Below the pieces are notes generated by a model. That model had not been told where the DNA came from, ran no database searches, and worked only from the letters and a program-made list of their open reading frames with translations. Below, in pieces: positions 1 to 8,729 of a stretch of DNA of 16,329 bases (the stretch's first letter is position 1; each line of letters opens with the position of its first letter). The DNA comes from an uncultured Gammaproteobacteria bacterium (GTDB lineage Bacteria > Pseudomonadota > Gammaproteobacteria > Steroidobacterales > Woeseiaceae), in NCBI GenBank assembly GCA_938003715.1, contig CALKYK010000288.1, positions 1 to 16,329 of the forward strand, written 5' to 3'. A program made the position numbers and the translations under genes.

Positions 1-3000
1 GCAGGTCCCGACCTGGGATTCGAACTATCGGAGCATTGCGCAGCGGGCACGGTGTTCCTTTCGACCGACGAGCAGCGCGCCGCGGCCGTGCGCGGCGAAA
101 TAGACGCGGCGATAGAAAGCTTCGGCCTGTCCGTCGCCGGCTGGCGGGAGGTCCCGGTGCGACCCGAGGTGTGCGGTGCACTCGCGCTCGAAACGCTGCC
201 GCGTATCGAGCAGGTATTCGTCAACGCGCCGGCCGGCATGCCGCACGGCACGTTCAACCGGCAGCTGTTCCTGGCCCGCCGCCGCGCCGAAAAACGTTTC
301 ACGCCGATCGATGCAACCGCGTATGTCGCGAGCCTTTCCGCCGCGACGATCAGCTACAAGGGCATGGTCATGCCGGACATGTTGCCCGAGTTCTACCCGG
401 ACCTGCGTGATCCGCGGATCGCGAGTTCGGTATGCGTGTTTCACCAGCGCTTTTCGACCAACACGCTGCCGGAGTGGCGGCTTGCACAGCCGTTCCGGTT
501 TCTCGCCCACAACGGCGAGATCAACACCATTCGCGGCAACCGCAACTGGGCGGTCGCGCGCGTCGAGAATTTTCGCTCCGACAAGTTGCCCGACATCACA
601 GATCTCGACCCCGTCGTGTCGCTGACCGGCTCGGACTCGCAAAGCCTCGACAACATGCTCGAGGTCATGCGCGGTGCGGGGATAGACGTGCTGCAGGCGA
701 TGCGCATCCTGATTCCGCCGGCCTGGCAGGCGATGGACACGCTGGACCCCGACGTCCGCGCGTTCTACGAGTTCTACGACTGCCAGGTCGAACCCTGGGA
801 CGGACCGGCCGGCATCGTGCTGACCGACGGGCGCTTCGCGGCGTGCTGCCTCGATCGGAACGGCCTGCGCCCCGCGCGATATGTGCTGACCGCGAACCGG
901 CAGCTGACGATCGCCTCCGAGGCCGGCGTGTGCGACTACGCCGAAGACGATGTCATCGAGAAAGGCCGCCTCGGTCCGGGCGAGATGCTGGCCGTCGACC
1001 TGCGTCGCGGCCGGCTGCTGTCCAACGACGACATCCACGCCGAACTCGCCGGCCGCCATCCGTACAAGACCTGGCTCAAGCAGGGGGTGCGCTACCTGGA
1101 CTCCGAGCTCGTCGACCGGCACATGGCGGCCGAGCCGTTCGACGAGGAAACGCTGAAGATCTACCAGAAGATGTTCAACGTGTCCCGCGAGGAGCTTAAC
1201 GAAGTCGTCAGCGTGCTGGCGAAGGCGGAACTCGAAGCGGTCGGTTCGATGGGCGACGACACGCCGATGCCTGTGCTGTCGAGAAAGAATCGCTGCCTGT
1301 TCGACTACTTCCGCCAGCAGTTCGCACAGGTGACGAATCCGCCGATCGATTCATTGCGGGAACGCATCGTGATGTCGCTGCAGACGAACATCGGCCGCGA
1401 GACCAGTCTCACCGACATCGGTCCTGAACACGCACACCACGTCATCATGAACTCGCCGGTGCTGTCGCAGCGCAAGCTGCGACAGCTACTCGGCCCCGAC
1501 ATGTTCGGCGACGATCACGAGTTCATCGACCTGAATGTGCCGAAGGACCTGTCGCTGCCTGAAGCACTGGACCGCATTTGCGCGCAGGCGGATACCGCGG
1601 TCGAAAACGGCAAGCTGATCCTGATGCTTTCCGACCGCTACCTGGAGAAGGAGCTGCTGCCGGTACACGCGCTGCTCGCGACCGGTGCCGTGCACCAGCA
1701 TCTCGTTGCCGCCGGCAAGCGCTGCGCGGTCAACATCATCGTCGAGACCGGCGTCGCGCGCGATCCGCATCACTTCGCGTGCCTGATCGGCTACGGCGCC
1801 ACGGCGGTCTACCCGTATCTCGTCTACCAGAGCCTGCACGACCTCGCGCAGCGCGGCCGCGTCGACCGCCAGCAGCAGCTCGGCCGCAGCTACCGGCGCG
1901 GCATACGCAAGGGCCTGTTCAAGATCATGTCGAAAATGGGGATTTCCTCCATCTCGAGTTACCGAGGCGCGCAGCTGTTCGAGATCGTCGGCCTGCACGA
2001 CGAAGTGGTGTCGCGCTGTTTCACCGGCACCGCGAGCCGCATCCAGGGCGCGATGTTCGACGACATCCACGACGACCAGGCGAGTCTCGCAAAGTCTGCA
2101 TGGAACCCCCGCGAGCCGCTGAACCAGGGCGGGCTGCTGAAATACATGCACGGCGGCGAATATCACTGCTTCAATCCGGACGTCGTCGCGACCCTGCAGG
2201 CCGCGGTGCGCTCCGGCGACTACGGGCGCTACGAGGAATATGCCCGGCTGGTCAACGACCGGCCGGTCGCCACGCTGCGCGATCTCATGCACGTCCGGCC
2301 GATGGGGCCACCCGTGCCGCTCGACGAGGTCGAACCGGTCGAGGACATCCTGCCGCGCTTCGACTCGGCCGGCATGTCGCTCGGCGCGTTGTCGCCCGAG
2401 GCGCACGAAGCGCTCGCCATCGCGATGAACCGCATTGGCGCGCGCTCCAATTCCGGCGAAGGCGGTGAAGACCCGGCGCGGCACCGCACGGAGCGCAGTT
2501 CACGCATCAAGCAGGTCGCGTCCGGCCGTTTCGGCGTCACCGCCGAGTACCTCGTCAATGCCGAGGTCATCCAGATCAAGATCGCGCAGGGCGCGAAGCC
2601 GGGCGAAGGCGGGCAGCTGCCCGGTCACAAGGTCAACGACATGATTGCGCGGCTGCGCTACGCGCGCCCCGGCGTCGGGCTGATCTCGCCGCCGCCGCAT
2701 CACGACATTTACTCGATCGAGGATCTCGCGCAGCTGATCTTCGACCTGAAGCAGGTCAACCCGCAGGCGCTGGTGTCGGTGAAGCTCGTGGCAGAACCCG
2801 GCGTCGGCACGATCGCGGCCGGCGTGGTCAAGGCGTATGCCGACCTGATCACGATTTCCGGCTACGACGGGGGCACCGGCGCCAGCCCGCTGAGCTCGGT
2901 CAAGTACGCCGGCAGCCCGTGGGAGCTCGGGCTGTCGGAGGCGCACCAGGTGCTGCGTGCGAACGGCCTTAGGCACAAGGTCCGCCTGCAGACGGACGGC

Positions 3001-4233
3001 GGCCTGAAGACCGGGCTGGACGTCATCAAGGGCGCGGTGCTCGGCGCCGAGAGTTTCGGCTTCGGTACGGCACCGATGGTCGCGCTCGGCTGTAAATACC
3101 TGCGCGTCTGTCATCTCAACAACTGCGCGACCGGGGTCGCGACACAGAACAACGTGCTGCGCAGCGAGTACTTCGTCGGCCTGCCGGAGATGGTCGTCAA
3201 CTTTTTCCGTTTCGTCGCCGAGGAAGTGCGACGGCAACTCGCCGCGCTCGGTGCGCGCCGGCTCGAGGACATCATCGGCCAGGTGCAGCTCGTCGAGCTG
3301 GAGCCGGGCGAAACCCGCCGCCAGCGCCGCCTCGACCTGCGGCCGATCATCTCCGATGCCGGGCTCGCGTCCAACGTGCCGCAGTTCTGCACGACGCCGA
3401 GCAACGAGCCATTCGACAAGGCGAAGCTGGCAACCGGGATCATGCAGGCGACGATGCCGGCCGTTGAGGCGAAAAGCGGCGGTACGTTCGAATTCGGCAT
3501 CCGCAACTACGATCGCACGATCGGCGCCATGCTTTCCGGAGAGATTGCACGGCGCTACGGTAATCACGGCATGGCCGATGCGCCGATCGAGCTTCGCCTT
3601 CGCGGCACAGCCGGCCAGAGCTTCGGGGCGTGGAATGTCGGCGGGCTCAACCTGCACCTGACCGGCGACGCCAACGACTACGTCGGCAAGGGTATGACCG
3701 GCGGACGCATCGTCGTGTACCCGCCGGCAACGGCGCGCTACCGCGCCCGCGACACCGTCATCGTCGGCAATACCTGCCTGTACGGCGCGACGGGCGGCGA
3801 GCTGTATGCAGCAGGCCAGGCCGGCGAGCGCTTTGCCGTGCGCAATTCCGGCGCCATCGCCGTCGTCGAGGGTGCCGGCGATCACTGCTGCGAGTACATG
3901 ACCGGTGGCGTCGTCGCCGTGCTCGGGCGCACCGGCGTCAATTTCGGCGCCGGGCTTACCGGCGGGTTCGCCTATGTGCTCGATCTCGAGCGCGACTTCG
4001 TCGACCTCTATAACCACGAGCTCATCGACATCCATCGCATCACGCCGGAGAGCATGGAGGCGCACCTGCATCATTTGCGGTCGCTGATCGCCCGTCACGT
4101 GGAGCTGACGGGCAGCGATTGGGGCAGCGACATCCTCGAGGACTTCCGCACCTACCTGCCGAAATTCTGGGTCGTGAAGCCGAAAGCGGCAGAGCTCGGC
4201 ACGCTGATCGAATCGCTGCGGCGGGCGGCCTGA
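1..4233 (+). CDS. gltB: Glutamate synthase (NADPH) large subunit, N-terminus outside the window
   Basis: This is the large (alpha) subunit of glutamate synthase. It hydrolyses glutamine, channels the ammonia to 2-oxoglutarate and makes two glutamates with electrons supplied by GltD; it is cytoplasmic and part of the GS-GOGAT ammonia assimilation route. The frame is open from base 1, so about 100 residues are missing, including the expected N-terminal nucleophilic cysteine of the class II glutaminase domain; the first in-frame GTG at 52 is internal. About 1,410 residues are visible against roughly 1,500 in the family. In order there are the rest of the glutaminase domain (HQRFSTNT near residue 147, HNGEINT near 170), the central domain, the FMN-binding synthase domain (GMSLGALSPEAHEAL near 791, then ARSNSGEGGED), the 3Fe-4S cluster cysteines C1031, C1037 and C1042, and the C-terminal GXGXG beta-helix domain. 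No frameshift is seen. gltD follows after 4 nt. Confidence 0.97.
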   Translation, partial: AGPDLGFELSEHCAAGTVFLSTDEQRAAAVRGEIDAAIESFGLSVAGWREVPVRPEVCGALALETLPRIEQVFVNAPAGMPHGTFNRQLFLARRRAEKRFTPIDATAYVASLSAATISYKGMVMPDMLPEFYPDLRDPRIASSVCVFHQRFSTNTLPEWRLAQPFRFLAHNGEINTIRGNRNWAVARVENFRSDKLPDITDLDPVVSLTGSDSQSLDNMLEVMRGAGIDVLQAMRILIPPAWQAMDTLDPDVRAFYEFYDCQVEPWDGPAGIVLTDGRFAACCLDRNGLRPARYVLTANRQLTIASEAGVCDYAEDDVIEKGRLGPGEMLAVDLRRGRLLSNDDIHAELAGRHPYKTWLKQGVRYLDSELVDRHMAAEPFDEETLKIYQKMFNVSREELNEVVSVLAKAELEAVGSMGDDTPMPVLSRKNRCLFDYFRQQFAQVTNPPIDSLRERIVMSLQTNIGRETSLTDIGPEHAHHVIMNSPVLSQRKLRQLLGPDMFGDDHEFIDLNVPKDLSLPEALDRICAQADTAVENGKLILMLSDRYLEKELLPVHALLATGAVHQHLVAAGKRCAVNIIVETGVARDPHHFACLIGYGATAVYPYLVYQSLHDLAQRGRVDRQQQLGRSYRRGIRKGLFKIMSKMGISSISSYRGAQLFEIVGLHDEVVSRCFTGTASRIQGAMFDDIHDDQASLAKSAWNPREPLNQGGLLKYMHGGEYHCFNPDVVATLQAAVRSGDYGRYEEYARLVNDRPVATLRDLMHVRPMGPPVPLDEVEPVEDILPRFDSAGMSLGALSPEAHEALAIAMNRIGARSNSGEGGEDPARHRTERSSRIKQVASGRFGVTAEYLVNAEVIQIKIAQGAKPGEGGQLPGHKVNDMIARLRYARPGVGLISPPPHHDIYSIEDLAQLIFDLKQVNPQALVSVKLVAEPGVGTIAAGVVKAYADLITISGYDGGTGASPLSSVKYAGSPWELGLSEAHQVLRANGLRHKVRLQTDGGLKTGLDVIKGAVLGAESFGFGTAPMVALGCKYLRVCHLNNCATGVATQNNVLRSEYFVGLPEMVVNFFRFVAEEVRRQLAALGARRLEDIIGQVQLVELEPGETRRQRRLDLRPIISDAGLASNVPQFCTTPSNEPFDKAKLATGIMQATMPAVEAKSGGTFEFGIRNYDRTIGAMLSGEIARRYGNHGMADAPIELRLRGTAGQSFGAWNVGGLNLHLTGDANDYVGKGMTGGRIVVYPPATARYRARDTVIVGNTCLYGATGGELYAAGQAGERFAVRNSGAIAVVEGAGDHCCEYMTGGVVAVLGRTGVNFGAGLTGGFAYVLDLERDFVDLYNHELIDIHRITPESMEAHLHHLRSLIARHVELTGSDWGSDILEDFRTYLPKFWVVKPKAAELGTLIESLRRAA

Positions 4234-4237
4234 CGTC

Positions 4238-5650
4238 ATGCCGAAGCATCCCCTGCAGTTCCTCGAAGTGCCGCGCCGCGATCCGGACAAACAGCCGGCG
4301 GAGGTGCGGATCAAACACTTCGGCGAAATCTACGGCAGCTACGATGCCGCATCTGCGGCGAGCCAGGCCGGCCGTTGCATAGCCTGCGGCAACCCGTACT
4401 GCGAGTGGAAATGCCCCGTTCACAACTACATTCCCGACTGGCTGAAGCTGGTCGAGGAAGGCAAGCTGTTCCAGGCCGCCGAACTGTCGCACCAGACGAA
4501 TTCGCTGCCCGAGATCTGCGGCCGGGTGTGCCCGCAGGACCGGCTGTGCGAAGGCGCATGCACGCTCAACGACGGCATCGGCGCCGTCAACATCGGCAAC
4601 GTCGAGCGCTACATCACCGACGAGGCGTTTCGCCAGGGCTGGCGCCCGGACCTCTCCGGCGTGGTCGACAGCGGCAGGCGCGTCGCGATCGTCGGTGCAG
4701 GCCCCGCCGGGCTCGCCGCCGCCGACGTACTGGCGCGCAACGGCGTCGGCCCGGTCGTCTACGACGCCTATCCCGAGATCGGCGGCCTGCTGACCTTCGG
4801 CATTCCCCCGTTCAAGCTCGACAAGGACGTGGTCCGGACGCGCCGCGAGATCATGGAGGGCATGGGCATCGAGTTCGTGCTGAACACGCGCGTCGGAGAG
4901 GACATCGCAATGCAGAAACTGCTCGAGGACTTCGACGCGGTATTCCTCGGGATGGGCACCTACCAGTCGGTGCGCGGCCATTTCCGCGGCGAAAACCTGC
5001 CCGGCGTCTACGATGCGCTGCCGTACCTGGTGTCGAGCATACGCCGGGAGATGGGGCTGCCCGGCGGCGATGACGGCTTCGTCAACCTGCACGGCAAGCA
5101 GGTCGTCGTGCTCGGCGGCGGCGACACCGGCATGGACTGCAACCGCACCGCGATTCGCCAGGGTGCGGCGAGCGTCATCTGCGCCTATCGCCGCGACCGC
5201 GACAATATGCCGGGCTCGCGGCGGGAAGTGGCGAACAGCATCGAAGAGGGCGTGACGTTCCTGTTCAACGAGCAGCCGGTCGAGATCCTGGGCCGCGACC
5301 ACGTCACCGGCGTGCGCCTGGTCAAAACCGAGCTGGGGCCGCCGGGCCCGGACGGTCGGCGGCGACCGGAAGCGGTGCACGCCACCGAACACATCCTGCC
5401 GCCCGCTGCGATCATCATCGCGTTCGGATTCCGGCCAAACCCGGCCGAATGGTTCGAGCCTTGCGGCGTCGGCACTCGGCCGAACGGGCGCGTTCGCGTC
5501 GATACGCTGGGACCGTACCCGTTTCAGACGACGAATCCGAAAGTATTTGCCGGCGGCGACATGGTGCGCGGCTCGGATCTCGTCGTGACCGCGGTCTTCG
5601 AAGGTCGCGAGGCGGCACGCGGTATCTGCAACTACCTCGAGGTCGGCTGA
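4238..5650 (+). CDS. gltD: Glutamate synthase (NADPH) small subunit
   Basis: This is the beta subunit of glutamate synthase. It oxidises NADPH on FAD and passes electrons through iron-sulfur clusters to the FMN and 3Fe-4S centre of GltB. The 470-residue length is normal. The N-terminal part carries two four-cysteine groups, C47/C50/C55/C59 and C94/C98/C104/C108, which ligate 4Fe-4S clusters in this family. The FAD dinucleotide-binding motif GAGPAG is at residues 153-158, the NADPH motif GGGDTG at 292-297, and the C-terminal FAD signature AGGDMVRGSDLVVTA near 447. The ATG lies 4 nt after the gltB stop, so the pair is almost certainly one operon. The gene ends only 6 nt from the convergent ferritin gene. 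Confidence 0.97.
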   Translation: MPKHPLQFLEVPRRDPDKQPAEVRIKHFGEIYGSYDAASAASQAGRCIACGNPYCEWKCPVHNYIPDWLKLVEEGKLFQAAELSHQTNSLPEICGRVCPQDRLCEGACTLNDGIGAVNIGNVERYITDEAFRQGWRPDLSGVVDSGRRVAIVGAGPAGLAAADVLARNGVGPVVYDAYPEIGGLLTFGIPPFKLDKDVVRTRREIMEGMGIEFVLNTRVGEDIAMQKLLEDFDAVFLGMGTYQSVRGHFRGENLPGVYDALPYLVSSIRREMGLPGGDDGFVNLHGKQVVVLGGGDTGMDCNRTAIRQGAASVICAYRRDRDNMPGSRREVANSIEEGVTFLFNEQPVEILGRDHVTGVRLVKTELGPPGPDGRRRPEAVHATEHILPPAAIIIAFGFRPNPAEWFEPCGVGTRPNGRVRVDTLGPYPFQTTNPKVFAGGDMVRGSDLVVTAVFEGREAARGICNYLEVG

Positions 5651-5656
5651 GCGCCG

Positions 5657-5947
5657 TCAGTGGTGGTGCACGATCTCCTTGTCGGTAAAGACGATTTCCT
5701 TCATCTCCTTCGACAGGACCGGATCGCGGCGGCGAATCCACTCGAGCACCATCGCGGCATGTTCCTTTTCCTCGTCGCGGTTGTGTTCGAGAATCGCTTT
5801 CAGCTCCTTGTCCTTGCACGCATCGACGCGCTGGTTGTACCAGTCGACTGCCTCGAGCTCCTCCATCAGTGAAATGATTGCGCGATGCATGTCGCGCGTC
5901 TCGTCGGACAGTTCCTCGACCGGTTCGTGATATCCCTCGTTTGCCAT
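5657..5947 (-). CDS. EncFtn-family (encapsulated-ferritin-like) ferroxidase, no targeting tail
   Basis: A 96-residue all-helical protein that closely matches, from memory, the encapsulated ferritin of Rhodospirillum rubrum, especially across MEELEAVDWY and HNRDEEKEHAAM. In that family each subunit gives half of a four-helix bundle, and iron is oxidised to Fe(III) at a site formed between two subunits. The R. rubrum ferroxidase ligands E32, E62 and H65 correspond here to E30, E60 and H63; the metal-entry residues E31 and E34 correspond to E29 and E32. All are present. R. rubrum-type proteins end in an extension that docks into an encapsulin shell; this one stops soon after the second helix, with a tail ending in three histidines and no recognisable targeting peptide. 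No encapsulin gene is visible. The ATG is preceded by AAGGA at 9 nt spacing. It lies 16 nt downstream of the pdsS stop on the same strand, so co-transcription with the sortase-system regulators is likely. Family assignment is firm; working without a shell is inference. Confidence 0.9.
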   Translation of the reverse strand: MANEGYHEPVEELSDETRDMHRAIISLMEELEAVDWYNQRVDACKDKELKAILEHNRDEEKEHAAMVLEWIRRRDPVLSKEMKEIVFTDKEIVHHH

Positions 5948-5963
5948 CTCGCCTGTTCCTTAT

Positions 5964-8024
5964 CTATGCACGGTTTCCTGTTGTCCGGGGTGCGTCTTCC
6001 GCCGCGGGCAGGCGCACGCGGAAGCGAACGCCATCGTCGCTGTTCTCTGCGCTGATGTTTCCATCATGTCCCTCCGCGATCAAACGGGCAATGTACAGCC
6101 CGAGGCCCAGGTGCTTGCCGTCATCGCCCGGGCGCAGCGAGACCATCGAATCGAAAAGCCTCGCGCGCATGTCCTCGGGCAGCGGCGGGCCGGGGTTCGT
6201 CACGACGATGTCGACGCCGTCCTCTGCCGCCTCGAGCGCGATGCCTATGCGTTCGCCGCGCTGCGTGAAGTCGACGGCGTTGTCCACGAGCTTGTCCAGC
6301 ATCTGGATGATCAGCTCCGGGGCGCCGCGCACCAGCGCGGCGTCGGCAACGGCGGTGAATTCGAAGCGCCGTTCCGGCCAGGCGTCCGCGTAGGCATCGA
6401 CCGTCGAGCGCAGCACGCCTTTAAGGTCGAACGTCTCCGGCTCCGCGTTCTCGATCATCTCCTCGACGCGGCTGGCCTCGCTCATCGCGTTGAGGATTTT
6501 CTGCAGTCGATCCGCACCTTCCCGGGCGCGTGCCGTGTAGTCGAGCGCATCGCGTGACAGCGCTTCGTGCTCGAGGTTCTCGAGTGACGAGCGAACGATG
6601 GTGAGGGGCGTACGCAGTTCGTGCGACAGCTTGCTCGCCAGCGTCCGCAGGTACTCGTTGTAGGCGCCGAGCTGGCGCAGCACACTGGAGAAACTGCGCG
6701 ACAGGTCGCCGACCTCGTCGCCTGCGAGCGCACTCGGCAGCGCCGCGTGCACCTGCTTGTCGTCCAGCGCATGTTCCGCGGCCGCGCTCAGGCGACGGAT
6801 GCGCAGCGACAACCAGCTCGCATAGCCGAGCAGCACGACCGCGACGCCAATCGTTGCAATCAAAGTCAATATGATCAGCCGCGTCAGTGCGCGATTGGTC
6901 AGGCTCAGGATCGCATCGGTGCCCTGCTGCAGGATCAGCGCGCCGGTCTGCACGTTGCCGGACCAGATCGGCTGCGACACGGCGACCACGGCGCGGCCGG
7001 TGTCCGCGCTGCGAAACCACTGCGTCTCCGGCGTGCCGTCGAGCGCCGTGCGCACATAGACCTGCTGCTCGCGGCCGTCGGGCTCCGGCTCGGCGAGCAG
7101 CGCTTCGGCGCCCGGCTCGAGCAATACGTTGTACACCAGCCGAAGCCAGCCGCTGCCGGCGCCCGGCGTGCGCGCCGTCGTGCGACCGGACTGGACCGTA
7201 CCCGCAACGGCCAGCCGCCAGCCGGCCTTGTCGGTGATGACCAGGCGCAGATCGGGCTGCGACTGCGCATAGCCCGAGGCGACGCTTTGCAGCACCGGCG
7301 AAATCGTGACGAAGCGACCCGGGGCGGGACCGTCGAAGCTTGCCGTGCGAATACCCTGCCGCAGCGCGTAGGGCGTGTTGACGATCGCGATGCCCAGCCG
7401 CGGGCCGAGCAGGGTCACCGGTATCCGCGCCTCGAGCTGGTAGCCGCCCGGCGTGTCGCGCCAGAACGCGCTAATGCGCGTCTCGTTGAATTCGCTGCCG
7501 GCGGTGATCCGCAGCGGGATGAATTCGCCCGGCGCCTCCGCTCCGAAACGGAAAACCGTGCGCTCACCATCATCCGCGACGCTGACGAGTTCGACATGGT
7601 CCGACGTGAATCGCCCGGCACCGGGCGACGTCGATGCATACACGACCGAGTCGTCGCGTACCTCCGCATACAGGTAGAGTTGCTGGCCGCGCATGCCGAG
7701 CATGTAGCGGTTGTTACCGTCGACGCCGCGTAGTGCAACCAGGGAGCGCTCGTCGATGGTCCAGTCGTCGCGATAGCCGTCGATAAGCGGCTCGCTCGCA
7801 AGCGGGTGTCCGTAGAGCTGGTCGGCCGCGCCCTGTGCCCGCCCCGTGAGGAATTCGTACGGATACTGCGACAGCGAATCGGCAATAGCCTGCGCCGTGC
7901 CGGCCAGCATCTGCTGTTGTCCTTCGCGCAGCGCCGATTCGGTTTCGCGGATGAACTGGCAGCCGGCCCACGGCAGGATCAATGTCAGCAGGCTGACGAG
8001 CGTAAGCTGACGACGAAGGTTCAC
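5964..8024 (-). CDS. pdsS: Proteobacterial dedicated sortase system histidine kinase PdsS
   Basis: A 686-residue inner-membrane sensor histidine kinase, partner of the adjacent response regulator. It has a first transmembrane segment at about residues 6-22, a large periplasmic region at about 25-380, a second transmembrane segment at about 382-406, a HAMP-like linker, a HisKA helix with phospho-acceptor H468 in SHELRTP, and an ATPase domain with N-box DKLVDNAVDF (577-586) and G2 box HLGLGLYIARL (638-648). The usual G1 aspartate is replaced: the loop reads VTNPGPPLP. The periplasmic part seems bipartite: residues 78-216 (IDGYRDDW, LYLYAEV, DHVELV, YQLEARIP, GIAIVNT) resemble a CBM9 carbohydrate-binding module, and about 255-370 look Cache- or ChvG-like. 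The start is GTG, 9 nt after the pdsR stop, with a weak ribosome-binding site. The product name rests on gene context (regulator, VIT/vWA target and class GN sortase adjacent) plus overall architecture. Confidence 0.88.
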   Translation of the reverse strand: MNLRRQLTLVSLLTLILPWAGCQFIRETESALREGQQQMLAGTAQAIADSLSQYPYEFLTGRAQGAADQLYGHPLASEPLIDGYRDDWTIDERSLVALRGVDGNNRYMLGMRGQQLYLYAEVRDDSVVYASTSPGAGRFTSDHVELVSVADDGERTVFRFGAEAPGEFIPLRITAGSEFNETRISAFWRDTPGGYQLEARIPVTLLGPRLGIAIVNTPYALRQGIRTASFDGPAPGRFVTISPVLQSVASGYAQSQPDLRLVITDKAGWRLAVAGTVQSGRTTARTPGAGSGWLRLVYNVLLEPGAEALLAEPEPDGREQQVYVRTALDGTPETQWFRSADTGRAVVAVSQPIWSGNVQTGALILQQGTDAILSLTNRALTRLIILTLIATIGVAVVLLGYASWLSLRIRRLSAAAEHALDDKQVHAALPSALAGDEVGDLSRSFSSVLRQLGAYNEYLRTLASKLSHELRTPLTIVRSSLENLEHEALSRDALDYTARAREGADRLQKILNAMSEASRVEEMIENAEPETFDLKGVLRSTVDAYADAWPERRFEFTAVADAALVRGAPELIIQMLDKLVDNAVDFTQRGERIGIALEAAEDGVDIVVTNPGPPLPEDMRARLFDSMVSLRPGDDGKHLGLGLYIARLIAEGHDGNISAENSDDGVRFRVRLPAAEDAPRTTGNRA

Positions 8025-8033
8025 CGCTCTGCT

Positions 8034-8729
8034 TCAGGCGTCGGCGAGCCAGCGGTAGCCCATGCCGTAAACGGTCTCGATTGCCGCAAAGTCTGGGTCG
8101 ATCCCGAGGAACTTGCGCCGTATGCGCTTCACGTGCGACGTGATCGTGTTGTCGTCGAGGACCGCCTGTGCGGCATCCATCAGCTGCTGCCGGTTCTTCA
8201 CGTGCCCCGGGTAGCGGGCCAGCGCGTGCACCATCCAGAACTCCGTCAGGGTCAGTCCGACCGGCTGTTCCTTCCAGCGCACCGTCATGCGGTCCACGTC
8301 GATTTCCAGCTCGCCGCGGCGCAGCCGGTTCTCGTCGCCGTGCGGCTGGCGCATCGCCTCGAGCCGGCGAAACAGCGCCGCGACCCGGGCCATCAGGTGC
8401 GGCAGGCTGATGTCTTTCGTCAGGTAATCGTCGGCGCCGAGGCGCAGGCCCGACACCGCGTCGAATTCACTGTCGCGGGCGGTCAGGAAGATGATCGGCA
8501 GGTCACTCGAGCGGCTGCGCAGGTCGCGGCACAGCGTGAAGCCGCCCTCGACCTCGTCTTTGAGGTTGATGTCAATGACGACGAGGTCCGGCAACCGCGC
8601 TTCGAACGCGTCCATTGCCGGCTTTCGTGCTTCATAGAGATCCACCGCGTAACCCTCGCGCCGGAAGGCGGCGGCGTAGTTCTCGCGTATCGCGCGTTCG
8701 TCCTCGACGATGGCAATGCGTTTCGACAT
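8034..8729 (-). CDS. pdsR: Proteobacterial dedicated sortase system response regulator PdsR
   Basis: A 231-residue OmpR/PhoB-type DNA-binding response regulator. The receiver domain (1-120) begins SKRIAIVEDE and has acidic-pocket residues E9/D10, phospho-acceptor D53 (VVIDINL), T83 and K105. The C-terminal winged-helix domain (about 128-231) ends VYGMGYRWLADA, the usual wing of this family. The frame stays open upstream to 8822, but the receiver fold starts at the ATG at 8727-8729 and the upstream residues are low-complexity without homology, so 8729 is chosen; its Shine-Dalgarno sequence is poor. pdsS follows 9 nt downstream. It is divergent from the sortase-substrate gene, and the shared intergenic region holds repeats that may be its own binding site. 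Its likely targets are the divergent substrate/sortase operon and its own operon (inference). Confidence 0.9.
   Translation of the reverse strand: MSKRIAIVEDERAIRENYAAAFRREGYAVDLYEARKPAMDAFEARLPDLVVIDINLKDEVEGGFTLCRDLRSRSSDLPIIFLTARDSEFDAVSGLRLGADDYLTKDISLPHLMARVAALFRRLEAMRQPHGDENRLRRGELEIDVDRMTVRWKEQPVGLTLTEFWMVHALARYPGHVKNRQQLMDAAQAVLDDNTITSHVKRIRRKFLGIDPDFAAIETVYGMGYRWLADA

Noticed and set aside
2500..4314. A 604-codon open frame antisense to gltB (others at 25-1122 and 1486-2484)
   Set aside because: Arginine-, alanine- and histidine-rich translation with no recognisable domain, fully covered by conserved gltB codons; a product of high GC content.
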